A stretch of 9,363 bases of DNA from Deltaproteobacteria bacterium. GTDB lineage: Bacteria; Desulfobacterota; Dissulfuribacteria; Dissulfuribacterales; QOAL01. Below, in pieces: positions 1-7,503 of the stretch. Position 1 is the first letter of the stretch; the number at the start of each line of letters is the position of its first letter. The position numbers and the translations under genes are program-made. The stretch spans positions 1 through 9,363 of the forward strand of contig JALSKY010000237.1 in the NCBI GenBank assembly GCA_026988585.1, in the 5' to 3' direction. Below the pieces are notes generated by a model that made no database searches, was not told the DNA's origin, and saw only the letters and a list, made by a program, of their open reading frames with translations.

Positions 1-137
1 TGTTGCTAACACTCTTTTCTTATGGAGAGACCTGCAAGGCACATGAACAGCGGGTGTGCTCAGTCTATGATAGTGTTGGAAGACTTACCTCATGTGATGG
101 AAGAGACCTTGTTGTCTATGTATCAAGGTTCCGATTG

Positions 138-158
138 AATAGCCTTATTAAGGCTGTT
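138..158. promoter_or_regulatory. 21-bp near-perfect dyad upstream of the endonuclease Q gene
   Basis: Two 9-base arms, AATAGCCTT (138-146) and AAGGCTGTT (150-158), are inverted repeats around a 3-base centre ATT, with a single T·G wobble. The dyad lies 45 bp before the chosen start of the downstream gene. A weak -35-like TTGAAT (135-140) overlaps its left edge, but no convincing -10 follows. It may be an operator for the efflux/repair transcription unit, since pump operons are often controlled by dimeric repressors, or the stem of a weak terminator of an upstream gene, because T-rich sequence follows at 161-174. The sequence does not decide between these. Confidence 0.35.
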
Positions 159-192
159 ACTCTTTCACTACTTTCATGGAGGAAAATGGAGC

Positions 193-197
193 AGGAG
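193..197 (+). promoter_or_regulatory. Ribosome binding site AGGAG that decides the EndoQ start
   Basis: AGGAG lies 6 bases before ATG 204, which is ideal spacing. The in-frame ATG at 186 has GGAGG (178-182) only 3 bases upstream, which is too close. ATG 204 is therefore preferred. Confidence 0.6.
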
Positions 198-203
198 AAT
201 CTG

Positions 204-1592
204 ATGAGTATTGGAAAGGAGTGGCCGCCCTGGCCCAGGTCTGTCTTTTTTGCTGATTTTCACATCCACTCGAAATACAGCCGGGCAACCTCTATGGATA
301 TGACTCCACAGGGCCTGGCAGAGGTGGCCCATAAAAAGGGTTTGAAGGTGATTGGCACAGGTGATTTCACCCATCCGGGATATCTCCGTGACCTCAAAGA
401 CCAGTTAATGCCGGCTGAGTCTGGATTGTATGTTCTGAAGAGCTGGCCAGATGGGCCAAGATTCATCCTGACCGCAGAGGTGGCCAATATTTACACCCAA
501 AACAACAAGGGACGCCGTATCCATACACTCCTTTTTGCACCGAGCATAGAGACTGCTCAGGGGATACAGTCGCGGTTGAAGGAGGTGGGCAACATCTCCT
601 CTGATGGCAGGCCTATCTTCGGATTTTCTGCCAGTGACCTGGTGCGTCTGGTCATGGCTGAAGATCCGGAATGTTTTGTCGTTCCTGCACATATCTGGAC
701 GCCATGGTTTTCCCTGTTTGGGGCCAAGTCAGGGTTTGATTCCATAGAGGAGTGTTTTGGACAGGAAACAGAACATATTCATGCCCTTGAGACAGGGCTC
801 TCATCAGATCAGCAGATGAACTGGCGCCTCTCTGCACTGGATTCATATACCCTGATCTCCAATTCAGATGCTCATTCCCCTTGGAAACTGGCCAGGGAGG
901 CCAATGTCTTCTCGTGTGAACTGGATTATCCACACCTGATCCAGGCCATGAAGAGTCCTGAAGAGGGTTTTATGGGCACAGTCGAGTTCTTCCCCGAGGA
1001 GGGAAAGTATCATTTCGATGGTCACCGTGGATGCAATATCTGTTTTTCACCAGCAGAGACCAGGACTCACCAGGGGATCTGTCCTGTGTGCAACCGGCCG
1101 CTTACAATAGGGGTGCTGAACCGGGTGGATCAGCTTGCAGACCGGCCTGAAGGTTTTCTGCCGGATTGCGCCCTTCCATCGGTTCATCTGGTGCCTCTCG
1201 AAGAGATCATTGCCGAGGCCTTTGGCGTCAAGAGTATAACTGCAAGGGTTCGCCGTGAATATTTGAAATTGGTGGAGATGGCTGGTCCGGAATTGGAACT
1301 GCTGCTTTGGGCCCCTGAGGATGATCTAAGACAGATGCTTCCTGACAAAGTGGCACAGGGTATCATGAATATGCGGCAGGAGAGGATAGATCTGGTGCCC
1401 GGCCATGACGGGGTTTATGGCAGGATCCGGACAATAACCGGGAACACCGGGATAGTTTACCGGCAGAGGGAGCAGACAGATAACGCTATGGCTGATCTAT
1501 GCAGTTCATCATGCAAAAGTAGCGATAAACAGAGAGTTCCACGCCAGTTGTCCCTTTTCCCTTCTGGCCGGGAGGGTGATCATGGAGAATGA
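204..1592 (+). CDS. Endonuclease Q-family PHP-domain DNA repair nuclease with C-terminal clamp-binding motif
   Basis: A 462-aa protein of the endonuclease Q (EndoQ) family, nucleases that nick DNA 5' of deaminated bases (uracil, hypoxanthine, xanthine) and abasic sites. Seen: PHP metal-site motifs DFHIHS (residues 18-23), GTGDFTHP (51-58), Glu92, the family-typical PAHIWTPWFSLFG (161-173) and SNSDAHSP (219-226). A zinc knuckle CxxC-x12-CxxC follows at Cys277/280/293/296, then a helical region with VPLEEIIAEAFG (330-341) as in EndoQ proteins. The core ends near residue 410. A polar tail of about 50 residues follows and contains QLSLF (448-452), the consensus bacterial beta-clamp-binding pentapeptide. 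Start chosen by AGGAG at 193-197; the frame is open upstream to base 3, but that stretch looks non-coding. The last 11 bases overlap a small ORF leading into the efflux genes. Family call is firm from motifs; substrate range is inferred from characterised members, chiefly archaeal and a few bacterial ones. Confidence 0.9.
   Translation: MSIGKEWPPWPRSVFFADFHIHSKYSRATSMDMTPQGLAEVAHKKGLKVIGTGDFTHPGYLRDLKDQLMPAESGLYVLKSWPDGPRFILTAEVANIYTQNNKGRRIHTLLFAPSIETAQGIQSRLKEVGNISSDGRPIFGFSASDLVRLVMAEDPECFVVPAHIWTPWFSLFGAKSGFDSIEECFGQETEHIHALETGLSSDQQMNWRLSALDSYTLISNSDAHSPWKLAREANVFSCELDYPHLIQAMKSPEEGFMGTVEFFPEEGKYHFDGHRGCNICFSPAETRTHQGICPVCNRPLTIGVLNRVDQLADRPEGFLPDCALPSVHLVPLEEIIAEAFGVKSITARVRREYLKLVEMAGPELELLLWAPEDDLRQMLPDKVAQGIMNMRQERIDLVPGHDGVYGRIRTITGNTGIVYRQREQTDNAMADLCSSSCKSSDKQRVPRQLSLFPSGREGDHGE
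1571..1576 (+). promoter_or_regulatory. Strong ribosome binding site GGAGGG for the 18-codon ORF
   Basis: GGAGGG sits within the last codons of the endonuclease gene, 5-6 bases before ATG 1582. It is the only strong ribosome binding site between the endonuclease and the outer-membrane channel gene, which has none directly before its own start. Confidence 0.6.
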
Positions 1593-1638
1593 GCCTGTTA
1601 TCTCTATGGTGGATCAGATATATTTGGCTTTCCTGTGA
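1582..1638 (+). CDS. 18-codon mini-ORF, probable translational coupler/leader peptide
   Basis: This ORF encodes MENEPVISMVDQIYLAFL. It has a strong GGAGGG ribosome binding site at 1571-1576, starts 11 bases inside the end of the endonuclease gene, and stops with TGA at 1636-1638, whose last base is the A of the channel gene's ATG (TGATG). It spans the junction exactly. The channel gene shows no ribosome binding site in the 20 bases before its start, so ribosomes finishing this ORF probably reinitiate there. The peptide is acidic at the start and hydrophobic at the end, and resembles no family I know. The role is inferred; it could be a chance ORF, but the pairing of strong ribosome binding site and overlapping stop/start argues against that. 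Confidence 0.5.
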   Translation: MENEPVISMVDQIYLAFL

Positions 1639-3098
1639 TGAGAAGATCAATAGCTTACCTCGTGCGTCCGTTACTGATGCTCTTTCTCATGTTTGATCTC
1701 TATGGTTGTACCGTGTACAGAGATTTGCCGCCTGAACAGGGCGTTCCTCCCAAGGCATTTAGGGCAGATCGTGGCTTGGCACCGCAGCTTCATCTCCAGG
1801 ACACAGAATACTGGTGGTTCCGGTTCGGTGACCCCCTGCTGAACATGCTGGTTCAGCAGGCCTTTTCCGGTAATCTCGACCTTGAAATAGCCTTATCCAG
1901 GCTGGAAGAGGCAGATGCCGCCCTGCAAAAGGCAGGCTCAACCCTTTGGCCCAGGGTGAAGATCTCCCTTGATGCCGGGAGGACAGGGGTTGGAGACAAG
2001 GGAGATGATCACTATTCTTATGATGCCTTTGCATCTTATGAGATAGATCTGTTTCAGAGGCTTAGAAATTACAGAAAGGAGAAACGTCTTCAGCAGCAGG
2101 CCACACGAGAAGATCTCAAAGGGGTCATTTTAACTGTTTCTGCAGATATAGCCTCTACCCATTTCAAGGTGCTTGCAGACCTGGAGCGTATCAGGCTTCA
2201 GAAAAATATAGTTCGGGAGCTTGAAAGGACCCTGGAGCTGGTTCGTCTCCGCTATGCAAATGGTCTGGTCTCTGCCTTAGATGTATATCAGGCATCCCAG
2301 AATCTTATGGCCAACAGGGCAGCCCTTCCGGAGATGGAAAAGGACCTGGAGACAAGCTTAAATGCCCTGGCCATACTGCTGGGAAAGACCCCAGAGGGGT
2401 TAGATGGATACAGGAAGGCACTGATGAAGCGGATCGACTCTTCAGAGATGGCTGAGCTCCTGCCTGCCCTGGATTTCAGAGTGGATCCAGGTTCCCCTGC
2501 ATCTGTTATTCAGAAGAGGCCTGATGTACAGGCCGCATATCTCAGACTCTATGCTCAGGATCGCAAGGTCGCCCAGGCCATGGCAGATCTTCTGCCAAGA
2601 CTGGATCTGAGTTTCGGTATCAACTCTGACAATTTTAAGCCACGCAATCTCCTGGACTATGAACGGGCCATCTGGAAACTTCTGGGATCTGTCACCCAGC
2701 CGGTATTTCAGGGCGGGGAGCTGCTCAGGGAGGCTGATATCCAGCGGGCCAGGCTGAAAAAGGCTGCTGCAGAGTATCACAAGGCGGTGCTTGCTGCCCT
2801 TAAGGAGGTAGAGGATGCAATGTTGGCCGAAAACGCTATCAGGGAAAATCTAAAATATCTTGAAAGACGCCGATCTGATCTTAAAAATTCGGCACAGATT
2901 TCGATTTTTCGCTACAGTTTCGGACTTTCAGACTTTCTGCCTGTACTTCAGGCCCAGACCAGTTTCCAGTCTGTCGCCCAGGAGATGGTAGCAAAGAGAT
3001 ATCTTCTCATTTTGAGTCAGATCACCCTGGCCAGGGTTGCAGGAGGGCACTGGATGGATAAGCAAGCAGAGGCCATGATGAAGGAGAGAAGACAATGA
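1638..3098 (+). CDS. RND efflux outer-membrane channel lipoprotein (NodT/OprM family)
   Basis: A 486-aa outer-membrane factor, the TolC-like trimeric exit duct of a tripartite RND pump. Residues 1-23 form a hydrophobic signal peptide ending in LYGC (Cys24), a lipobox with an unusual Tyr at -2, so lipid anchoring is likely but not certain. The two internally repeated halves of the family are visible: RYANGLVSALDVYQA (205-219) and RYSFGLSDFLPVLQA (from 425), separated by the conserved QKRPDVQAA segment (292-300). Long heptad-like helices surround each half, as expected for the periplasmic barrel. Length is normal for the family. The start is ATG 1638; GTG 1635 just before it is the alternative. 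Neither has its own ribosome binding site, so coupling to the preceding mini-ORF is inferred. Its stop overlaps the adaptor start (ATGA), placing it in the same operon. Confidence 0.93.
   Translation: MRRSIAYLVRPLLMLFLMFDLYGCTVYRDLPPEQGVPPKAFRADRGLAPQLHLQDTEYWWFRFGDPLLNMLVQQAFSGNLDLEIALSRLEEADAALQKAGSTLWPRVKISLDAGRTGVGDKGDDHYSYDAFASYEIDLFQRLRNYRKEKRLQQQATREDLKGVILTVSADIASTHFKVLADLERIRLQKNIVRELERTLELVRLRYANGLVSALDVYQASQNLMANRAALPEMEKDLETSLNALAILLGKTPEGLDGYRKALMKRIDSSEMAELLPALDFRVDPGSPASVIQKRPDVQAAYLRLYAQDRKVAQAMADLLPRLDLSFGINSDNFKPRNLLDYERAIWKLLGSVTQPVFQGGELLREADIQRARLKKAAAEYHKAVLAALKEVEDAMLAENAIRENLKYLERRRSDLKNSAQISIFRYSFGLSDFLPVLQAQTSFQSVAQEMVAKRYLLILSQITLARVAGGHWMDKQAEAMMKERRQ
3081..3086 (+). 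promoter_or_regulatory. Ribosome binding site AAGGAG for the adaptor gene
   Basis: AAGGAG lies within the 3' end of the channel gene, 8 bases before ATG 3095, and supports the ATGA-overlap start of the adaptor. Confidence 0.6.
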
Positions 3099-4345
3099 TC
3101 TCAGCGGATCGAGGAGCATTCCGAAGGTGGCTGATCCGGATAGCCCCTGTAATCATGGTTGCTGGAGCAGTGGCAATAGCGCTATTCATGGTGAAGCATG
3201 GCAAGGCTCCCAGGAAACTCCCGGAAAGGAGTGTTGCTGTTCCGGTAGCAGTGACCTCTGTTCAAAAGGGCGGGGACCTGATGCCTGTTCATGCAACAGG
3301 CAGTGTCCATCCGAAATATCAGGTCAAACTGGTTCCCCAGGTCTCAGGGGTCGTCACCTGGATCGATCCGGATTTTGTGCGGGGAAACTTCTTCAAAAAG
3401 GGTGACCTGCTCTTCAAGATTGATGATACCGATTACAAGAGCTCCCTGGAGGAGGCCAGGGCAAAACTCACCAAGGCCCTTTTGGATCTGGAAAAAGTAA
3501 AGGCCCAGGCAGAGATAGCCAGGCGGGAATGGAAACTGATGAAACATCCTCCTGGAGAGAAACCCCTGCCTCTGGTCTTTTATGAGCCTCAACAGGAGAA
3601 TGCCAGACAGTTGGTGGCTTCTGCAAGGGCCCAGGTGGAAAGGGCCCGGGTCAATCTGTCCCGTACCAGAATTACTGCCCCTTTCAACTGTTATGTAAAG
3701 AGTGAGTCTGTTGAGCCAGGCCAATATGTTAAGAGCGGGAGCCAGGTGGCGGAACTGGTCTTTTCGGATCAGGTCGAGATAGTTCTGCCTGTCCAGGAAC
3801 AGGAGATATTGTGGCTCGGCGCCATCAAGGAGAAACAGGATGATGGGAATCCGCTGGTAAAGATCCATGTGCCAGGCCTGGGTATGAATTTGCAGGCCAG
3901 GATCGACAGGATTGCCCCATATGTGGACAGCAAAACCAGGCTTGTGGATCTGTTCGTGCTGTTGGATGATCCCTTCTGCCTCAATTCATCTCCTCCCTGT
4001 CAGAAGCTGCCTGTAGGGACCTTTGTGGATGCAACCATAGAGGTTGCAACACCGCCAGGTGCATGCAGGGTGTCTGAATCCGCCATAAGAAAGGGAGACA
4101 AAGTCTATCTGGTTAGGGAGCTGAGGGAACAGGATGGAAAGCAGATTGGCCACCTTGAGATTGTAGATGTCCAGGTTCTTCACCATTATGGGAGAATGGT
4201 CTGGATAAAGGGTATGGTGGAGCCGGGAGATCTTGTGGTCATCTCTCCTGTAAGTGGGGCTGCAGATGGGATGGCTGTATTGGTAGCAGAACTTGCCGGC
4301 ACGGAATTCCGAGGCAGGAGTTTTCCTGGTCAGAGGGCCCGTTAG
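3095..4345 (+). CDS. RND efflux periplasmic adaptor subunit (membrane fusion protein, HlyD/AcrA-like)
   Basis: A 416-aa adaptor that joins the inner-membrane RND transporter to the outer-membrane channel across the periplasm. Residues about 16-33 form one membrane anchor after a basic RRWLIR stretch; no lipobox is present, so it is anchored by a helix rather than lipid. A split lipoyl domain follows (about 75-118, with VPQVSGVV, and about 194-224, with TAPFNCYVKSESVEPGQYV), flanking an alpha-hairpin (about 115-192) whose REWKLM and YEPQQENAR segments match adaptors of this subfamily. The rest is the beta-barrel and membrane-proximal domains. The usual APFDGRV turn is changed to APFNCYV. All four cysteines (199, 295, 302, 324) lie in the predicted periplasmic part. 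It overlaps the channel stop (ATGA) and abuts the transporter start (TAG/ATG). Subfamily assignment is firm; pump substrate unknown. Confidence 0.93.
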   Translation: MISADRGAFRRWLIRIAPVIMVAGAVAIALFMVKHGKAPRKLPERSVAVPVAVTSVQKGGDLMPVHATGSVHPKYQVKLVPQVSGVVTWIDPDFVRGNFFKKGDLLFKIDDTDYKSSLEEARAKLTKALLDLEKVKAQAEIARREWKLMKHPPGEKPLPLVFYEPQQENARQLVASARAQVERARVNLSRTRITAPFNCYVKSESVEPGQYVKSGSQVAELVFSDQVEIVLPVQEQEILWLGAIKEKQDDGNPLVKIHVPGLGMNLQARIDRIAPYVDSKTRLVDLFVLLDDPFCLNSSPPCQKLPVGTFVDATIEVATPPGACRVSESAIRKGDKVYLVRELREQDGKQIGHLEIVDVQVLHHYGRMVWIKGMVEPGDLVVISPVSGAADGMAVLVAELAGTEFRGRSFPGQRAR

Positions 4346-7300
4346 ATGGGGCGCAAAGTCATTGCATGGATGGCTGGCAACCATGTGGCTGCTACCCTGT
4401 TGATGCTTGCCCTGATTCTTGGCGGGCTCTTTTCTGCCGGACTGGTCAAACAGGAGATCTTTCCCGATGTAGAACTGGATATTATCGAGATCTCGGTAAA
4501 CTACCCTGGAGCCGGGCCTGAGGATATCGAGGAGGGGATTGTCCTTCAGGTGGAGGATGCTGTCAGGGGTATTACAGGAATCCGGGAGGTGCGTTCCACT
4601 GCGGCAGATGGATATGGCAGGATATATGTGGAGCTGGAGCCCGGGGAGGACACGGATCAGATTCTCCAGGATATAAAGAACGCTGTTGACAGGATCTCCA
4701 CCTTCCCGGAGGCTGCAGAGAGGCCGCTCATCAGGAAATTGGTGAGAAAGAGACAGGTTCTCTACATTGCCCTGTATGGTGATGCCTCGGAGCATGCTTT
4801 GAGATACTGGGCTGAACAGCTCAGAAATGAACTGCTATCCCAGGATGGTGTGAGCCAGGTGGAGTTGACTGGTGTGCGCCCTCATGAGATCACCATATCC
4901 GTGCCTGAAGATCTGCTTCGTCGTTATTCCATAACCCTTTCCGAGATAGCCCGTCTGATCCGGGAGTCTGCCCAGGATGTCCCGGCCGGAGAGATAAAGA
5001 CGGAAGGGGATCGTATCCGTATCCGTACCAAGGCAAAGAAGTATTGGGCCAGGGATTTCAGAAAGATAGCAGTGATTACTCGTGATTTCGGGTTGTTGTA
5101 TCTCGGCGACATAGTCAGGATAGAGGATTCTTTCAGGGACCTGGATCTGCTCTCCCGTTTTGACGGCCAGCCAGCCGCAATGCTGGAGGTGTTCCGTACA
5201 GGTGATGAAAAGCCGTTGCAGATATCCCGTACAGTGAAGATGGTGCTCAAGCAGTTTCAGTCCAGGATGCCATCTTCCATCCATGCCGCCATCTGGAAAG
5301 ACAGGTCGGATATGTTTAAGCAGCGCCGGAATCTCCTGTTGAAGAATGCTGCTCTCGGCCTCTGTATGGTGCTTGTGGTCCTGGGACTTTTTCTGGAACT
5401 CAGGCTTGCATTCTGGGTTATGATGGGGATCCCTATCTCCTTCCTCGGGGCTATATGTCTCATGCCATTGGGGGATGTCTCCATAAACATGATATCCCTT
5501 TTTGCCTTTATCATGGCCCTGGGGATCGTGGTGGATGATGCCATAGTAGTGGGAGAAAATATCTTTGAACACAGAAAGAGGGGATTGTCTCCTTTGGATG
5601 CTGCGGTGGATGGGACCTGCCAGGTGGCAAAGCCTGTTGTCATCGCGGTCCTCACCTCAATCATCGCCTTTACTCCCCTGCTGTTTGTGGAGGGGAGTAC
5701 AGGTAAGTTTATCTCAGTAATTCCGAAGATAGTTATATTTATACTGGCCATATCCCTGATAGAAAGCCTGCTCATACTCCCTGCCCATCTGAACACTCCG
5801 AAAGTTGTCGAGGCCAGGCGTAAAGGGATAGCCAGGATGTTTGCTGCCATGAGGATATGGATATCCAGAAAGCTGTTATGGTTCATAAACAGACAATATG
5901 CACCTGCCCTTGAGAGGATGCTGCAATACAGGTATCTCTCAGTGGCGGCAGGTATTTCTGCCATTGTTCTTATGGCAGGAGTCCTTGCTGCAGGCATTGT
6001 AAAATTCAGCTTCATGCCCAGGGTAGAGGCCGACACCATCCGGGTGACCATACAGATGGTTCCGGGGGTTACCATTTCCAGGCTGCAGCAGGCTGTGAAA
6101 AGGGTTGAACAGGCTGCGCATGAGACAGTGAGACATTTCGAAAAGCAGGAACCAGGACTGCTTCGTCATATATATACAGCCATAGGAGGTAACGGTGCAG
6201 GCCAGGCAGTAATCTCCATGAACCTGGTCCCTTCTGATCAGAGGAAGCTTTCTGCAAAGGAGATAACTGCATATTGGAGAGATAGTCTAAAGCCCATCCC
6301 GGGAGTGGAGTATATTCAGTTCAAAAGCGATATCATGAGGCTGGGCGCCAACATCCATATCCGTCTTTCTGCTCCTGATTTCGATACATTGGAGAGCTGC
6401 AGAGACAGGGTGGTTCATTCCCTGGGGCGTTATCCCGGGGTTACTGATATCACATCTGATCTGGAGCGGGGGGAGCGGGAGTTTCAGCTCCGGTTACGGC
6501 CTGAGGCCCGGGCACTTGGCCTTACAGCCTGGCAACTTGGCCAGCAGGTGCGGTCTGCATTTTACGGGGCAGAGGCCCTGAGGATGATGCGGGGTGAGAA
6601 TGAGGTGTGGGTCATGGTGAAGTATCCAGAGGAACAGCGCCGCACTGTTTACAGCCTTTATGATATGCGCATAGCCACCCCTGATGGATCAAGGATCCCC
6701 ATAACAAAGGCGGCAGAAATCACGGAGGTTCAGGGTTTTTCCTCCATCAAGAGGGTTGATCGCAGGAGGGTGGTAAATATCACTGCATCGGTGGATCAAT
6801 CCAGGGCCAATGCCAGGGAGATCTTGATGGATATGCAGGGTGGTGTTTTACGTCAGATCCAGACGGCTTATCCCGGTGTCAAGGTGAGCCTTGAGGGTGA
6901 GTCCAGGGCATCGAAGGAGACCATGGGCAGTCTCAAATATGGATTTCTGGCTGTGCTCGGGGCGATCTATCTCCTGCTGGCCATTCCGTTTCGGAGTTAT
7001 ACAATGCCGTTAATAGTGATGTGTTCCATCCCTTTTGGGCTGGTGGGGGCTGTGATGGGTCATATGCTTCTTGGTTACGACCTCTCCATAATGAGCGTTT
7101 TTGGCATGGTAGCCCTGTGTGGTGTGGTCATCAATGATGCCCTGCTGCTCATGGACTATGCCTGGCAACTGAGAGAGAAAGGTATGGAACGGATTGAGGC
7201 AATGGTGGCTGCCGGAAAACGCAGATTCAGACCTATCCTGCTCACCACACTGACTACCTTTTTCGGGCTGACACCCATGCTCCTGGAACGGAGTCTGCAG

Positions 7301-7465
7301 GCAAAGTTTCTGGTGCCAATGGCAATCAGTCTTGCCTTTGGAATACTCTTTGCGACAGTGGTTACACTTGTGCTAATACCTGCCATAAGCCTGGTGTTCG
7401 AGGATTTGAAATCTCTTCTGTCCCCTGCCAGGACCAGGGAGATGGAGGAGGCTGGAGGGGCCTGA
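4346..7465 (+). CDS. RND efflux transporter permease (AcrB-like, HAE-1-type group)
   Basis: A 1039-aa proton-driven inner-membrane exporter, full length for the HAE-1 group. Twelve membrane helices can be placed: TM1 about 10-33, TM2-6 from about 334 to 480, TM7 about 531-553, TM8-12 from about 865 to 1025, with two large periplasmic loops between TM1-2 and TM7-8. TM4 carries the proton-relay pair Asp397-Asp398 in GIVVDDAIVVGEN, equivalent to Asp407/Asp408 of AcrB. In TM10 the AcrB Lys940-Asn941 pair is Asn930-Asp931 (GVVINDALLLMDY), as in a large branch of uncharacterised HAE-like pumps whose TM10 reads close to GVVVNDSLVLVD. The gene begins directly after the adaptor stop, with AGAGGG (4332-4337) 8 bases upstream. 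Substrates cannot be deduced. With the two preceding genes it gives a complete tripartite pump. Confidence 0.95.
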   Translation: MGRKVIAWMAGNHVAATLLMLALILGGLFSAGLVKQEIFPDVELDIIEISVNYPGAGPEDIEEGIVLQVEDAVRGITGIREVRSTAADGYGRIYVELEPGEDTDQILQDIKNAVDRISTFPEAAERPLIRKLVRKRQVLYIALYGDASEHALRYWAEQLRNELLSQDGVSQVELTGVRPHEITISVPEDLLRRYSITLSEIARLIRESAQDVPAGEIKTEGDRIRIRTKAKKYWARDFRKIAVITRDFGLLYLGDIVRIEDSFRDLDLLSRFDGQPAAMLEVFRTGDEKPLQISRTVKMVLKQFQSRMPSSIHAAIWKDRSDMFKQRRNLLLKNAALGLCMVLVVLGLFLELRLAFWVMMGIPISFLGAICLMPLGDVSINMISLFAFIMALGIVVDDAIVVGENIFEHRKRGLSPLDAAVDGTCQVAKPVVIAVLTSIIAFTPLLFVEGSTGKFISVIPKIVIFILAISLIESLLILPAHLNTPKVVEARRKGIARMFAAMRIWISRKLLWFINRQYAPALERMLQYRYLSVAAGISAIVLMAGVLAAGIVKFSFMPRVEADTIRVTIQMVPGVTISRLQQAVKRVEQAAHETVRHFEKQEPGLLRHIYTAIGGNGAGQAVISMNLVPSDQRKLSAKEITAYWRDSLKPIPGVEYIQFKSDIMRLGANIHIRLSAPDFDTLESCRDRVVHSLGRYPGVTDITSDLERGEREFQLRLRPEARALGLTAWQLGQQVRSAFYGAEALRMMRGENEVWVMVKYPEEQRRTVYSLYDMRIATPDGSRIPITKAAEITEVQGFSSIKRVDRRRVVNITASVDQSRANAREILMDMQGGVLRQIQTAYPGVKVSLEGESRASKETMGSLKYGFLAVLGAIYLLLAIPFRSYTMPLIVMCSIPFGLVGAVMGHMLLGYDLSIMSVFGMVALCGVVINDALLLMDYAWQLREKGMERIEAMVAAGKRRFRPILLTTLTTFFGLTPMLLERSLQAKFLVPMAISLAFGILFATVVTLVLIPAISLVFEDLKSLLSPARTREMEEAGGA

Positions 7466-7503
7466 GCCAGCTTCTGCTGAGTAGTACAGCAACGGGTTCA
7501 GGC
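7460..7503. terminator. Hairpin across the convergent stop codons, possible bidirectional terminator
   Basis: GCCTGAGCC (7460-7468) pairs with GGTTCAGGC (7495-7503) over 9 bp with one G·T wobble. Inside, TGCTG (7475-7479) pairs with CAGCA (7487-7491) around a 7-base loop. The TGA of the RND gene and the complement of the coaBC stop codon pair with each other in the stem. No T-run follows on either strand, so it is not a classic intrinsic terminator; it may block or end transcription from both sides. The structure is seen; the function is inferred. Confidence 0.4.

Noticed and set aside
2..46. Possible 3' tail of an upstream plus-strand gene (14 codons then TGA)
   Set aside because: Too short to recognise; an open frame of this length is expected by chance.
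3..203. Upstream in-frame extension of the endonuclease gene from ATG 3 or ATG 186
   Set aside because: The extra 67 residues resemble nothing in the EndoQ family, no ribosome binding site precedes ATG 3, the stretch holds a dyad typical of intergenic DNA, and ATG 204 has ideal AGGAG spacing. ATG 186 is only 3 bases from GGAGG.
3986..6075. Long minus-strand open frames (up to about 270 codons) opposite the adaptor and transporter genes
   Set aside because: They overlap confidently identified genes completely, give no recognisable protein, and follow from the codon bias of the opposite strand.
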